From assembly GCA_030694835.1 (NCBI GenBank), contig JAUYUF010000203.1, positions 1-15,367 on the forward strand: a stretch of 15,367 bases of DNA. Direction: 5' to 3'. The first letter of the stretch is position 1, and each line of letters begins with the position of its first letter. Shown here one piece after another: positions 13,886-15,367 of this stretch. The notes beneath the pieces are model-generated. The model did not search any database and was not told where the DNA came from. It saw only the letters and a program-made list of their open reading frames with translations. The translations under genes were made by a program, and so were the position numbers. Source of the DNA: Flavobacteriaceae bacterium (GTDB lineage: Bacteria; Bacteroidota; Bacteroidia; Flavobacteriales; Flavobacteriaceae).

Positions 13886-13909
13886 AAAACCACGCTTGTG
13901 CGTGGTTTT
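13886..13909. terminator. Bidirectional terminator between the aldehyde dehydrogenase and M20 dipeptidase genes
   Basis: A perfect 10-bp stem AAAACCACGC (13886-13895) with GCGTGGTTTT (13900-13909) and loop TTGT starts directly after the dehydrogenase stop codon. The minus strand also shows a T-run after the stem (TTTTTT), so it can end the M20 transcript as well. Confidence 0.9.
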
Positions 13910-13928
13910 AAACTATCATTTTGAAGAA

Positions 13929-15320
13929 TTATTTTTTATTTAATTCAACAAAATATTTAAAGAATAAAGGAATAGTTTCAATTCCTTTCAAGAAATTAAA
14001 TACTCCAAAATGCTCATTTGGCGAATGAATCGCATCTGAATTCAATCCAAATCCTATTAATATTGATTTACTTTTCAATTCTTTTTCAAACAGTGCCACA
14101 ATGGGAATACTACCTCCTGAACGTACCGGAATCGGATCAATACCAAAAGTATCCTTCAAAGCCAATTTTGCAGCTTGATAACCAATACTGGTAGTTGGCG
14201 TTACATATCCTTGTCCGCCGTGATGTGGTTTTACTAATACTTTTACACCACTTGGAGCGATACTTTCAAAATGAGTTTTAAACAAGGCTGTAATTTCTTG
14301 CCAATCTTGATTTGGAACTAAACGCATGGAGATTTTAGCATAAGCTTTAGAAGCTATTACTGTTTTAGCACCTTCTCCGGTGTAACCTCCCCAAATTCCA
14401 TTTACATCCAAAGTGGGTCTAATAGAAGTTCTTTCATTAGTTACATAACCTTTTTCCCCATAAATATCATTTAAATCTAAAGCTTCTTTATAGGCATCCA
14501 AAGAAAATGGTGCTTTTGCCATTTCAGCACGATCAACAGCAGACATTTCTTCTACTTTATCGTAAAACCCAGGAATAGTAATATGATTGTTTTCATCGTG
14601 TAAAGAAGCAATCATTTTTGCTAAAACATTGATTGGATTTGCCACTGCTCCACCGTATAACCCAGAATGTAAATCGCGATTTGGACCTGTAACCTCAACT
14701 TCAACATAGCTCAACCCTCTTAATCCGGTAGTTATTGATGGTTGCTCTCTTGAAATCATTCCTGTGTCTGATATCAAAATAACATCATTGGCTAATTTTT
14801 CTTGATTTCTTTCTACAAACCAACCTAAACTTTTAGAACCAACCTCCTCTTCACCTTCAATCATAAATTTAATATTACATGGCAAAGCATTGTTTTGAGT
14901 CATATATTCCAACGCTTTCACATGCATATATACTTGACCTTTATCATCACAAGCGCCTCTAGCAAAAATAGCTCCATCAGGATGAATTTTGGTGTTCTTG
15001 ATAACTGGTTCAAACGGACCGCTTTCCCATAATTCAATTGGATCTGCTGGTTGTACATCGTAATGTCCGTAAACTAAAACAGTTGGCAAATCTGGATTAA
15101 TAATTTTTTCCCCATAAACGATTGGATATCCAGGAGTTTCACATATTTCTACATGATCACATCCAGCTTTTAATAAACTTTGTTTAAAAGCTTCTGCTGT
15201 ATTTAATACATCTTGTTTATATGCCGAATCAGCACTAATAGACGGAATCTTAAGAAGATCAATCAATTCATGGATAAAACGATCTTTATGTTGATTAACG
15301 TATAATTTAATTTGTTCCAT
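13929..15320 (-). CDS. M20 family dipeptidase (CNDP-like)
   Basis: The 463-residue enzyme is a cytoplasmic two-metal aminoacyl dipeptide hydrolase of family M20; there is no signal peptide. Expected ligands and catalytic residues are visible: H86 and D88 (YGHYDVQP), the bridging D125 (CDDKGQ), base E158 and ligand E159 (EGEEEVGS, 155-162), D185 (LISDTGM) and H432 (DAIHSPNE). The dimerisation lid includes DLHSG (216-220), and RPTLDVNGIWGGYTGEGAKT (301-320) is a signature of this dipeptidase branch. Together with the M49 lipoprotein at the other end of the window it would finish the breakdown of imported dipeptides. The start ATG at 15318-15320 is followed by EQIKLYV. A perfect -7 box lies upstream. 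Exact dipeptide preference is unknown. Confidence 0.93.
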   Translation of the reverse strand: MEQIKLYVNQHKDRFIHELIDLLKIPSISADSAYKQDVLNTAEAFKQSLLKAGCDHVEICETPGYPIVYGEKIINPDLPTVLVYGHYDVQPADPIELWESGPFEPVIKNTKIHPDGAIFARGACDDKGQVYMHVKALEYMTQNNALPCNIKFMIEGEEEVGSKSLGWFVERNQEKLANDVILISDTGMISREQPSITTGLRGLSYVEVEVTGPNRDLHSGLYGGAVANPINVLAKMIASLHDENNHITIPGFYDKVEEMSAVDRAEMAKAPFSLDAYKEALDLNDIYGEKGYVTNERTSIRPTLDVNGIWGGYTGEGAKTVIASKAYAKISMRLVPNQDWQEITALFKTHFESIAPSGVKVLVKPHHGGQGYVTPTTSIGYQAAKLALKDTFGIDPIPVRSGGSIPIVALFEKELKSKSILIGFGLNSDAIHSPNEHFGVFNFLKGIETIPLFFKYFVELNKK

Positions 15321-15340
15321 TTTATTATGTTTATTTTATT

Positions 15341-15348
15341 CAAAAATA
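15341..15348 (-). promoter_or_regulatory. -7 box for the M20 dipeptidase gene
   Basis: On the minus strand this reads TATTTTTG, an exact TAnnTTTG match 20 bases before the ATG. The expected -33 position falls at or beyond the window edge. Confidence 0.4.
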
Positions 15349-15367
15349 CAAAAAATAAAATGTAAGT

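Noticed and set aside
1..15367. Mobile element, phage, toxin-antitoxin, CRISPR or defence system
   Set aside because: No transposase, integrase, long terminal repeat, direct-repeat array or defence domain was recognised; the gene content and composition look uniform and chromosomal.

Overview
The window looks like chromosomal sequence from a member of the Bacteroidota, most likely family Flavobacteriaceae. The DNA is strongly AT-rich. Shine-Dalgarno sequences are generally absent. Several genes are preceded by the Bacteroidota-type -7 box TAnnTTTG. Lipoproteins carry the short SxxC-type signal peptides common in that phylum, and the gene families (M49 dipeptidyl peptidase III lipoprotein, stand-alone MnmD, M20 dipeptidase) are usual flavobacterial core genes. 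I see no insertion sequence, prophage, CRISPR array, tRNA or rRNA. No gap without a gene exceeds about 205 bases.

Layout. 1-400 (-): start of a membrane-anchored SRPBCC protein cut by the left edge. 490-2520 (+): M49 dipeptidyl peptidase III lipoprotein, ending in a strong terminator. 2593-3309 (+): short-chain dehydrogenase, convergent with ilvE (3345-4418, -) across a two-way terminator. mnmD (4590-5270, +), divergent from ilvE, is followed by a 46-residue membrane miniprotein (5282-5422). Its stop codon is shared with the end of a minus-strand pair, a GT2 glycosyltransferase (5419-6552) and a flippase-like integral membrane protein (6545-7489). ruvC and hemW (7538-9230, +) follow; hemW is forced to use a TTG start.

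9231-11893 is the most interesting part: an OsmC-family gene, an FNR-like regulator with three N-terminal cysteines plus a conserved internal one, and a divergent octaheme cytochrome c lipoprotein. The intergenic regions here carry several dyad sequences of CRP/FNR-site geometry. A perfect one lies at the position expected for class II activation upstream of the OsmC gene and a weaker one occupies the same spacing upstream of the cytochrome gene. I read this as a small redox- or oxygen-responsive regulon, with hemW (heme chaperone) adjacent; this is inference from sequence.

11962-13885 (+): a MmcQ/YjbR-family gene and an NADP-type aldehyde dehydrogenase resembling alpha-ketoglutarate semialdehyde dehydrogenases, one base apart. 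13929-15320 (-): M20 dipeptidase, convergent across a two-way terminator. Overall this is mostly ordinary housekeeping DNA. The FNR-like/octaheme/OsmC segment and the miniprotein are the parts worth follow-up; I do not see an obvious new defence or mobile system.
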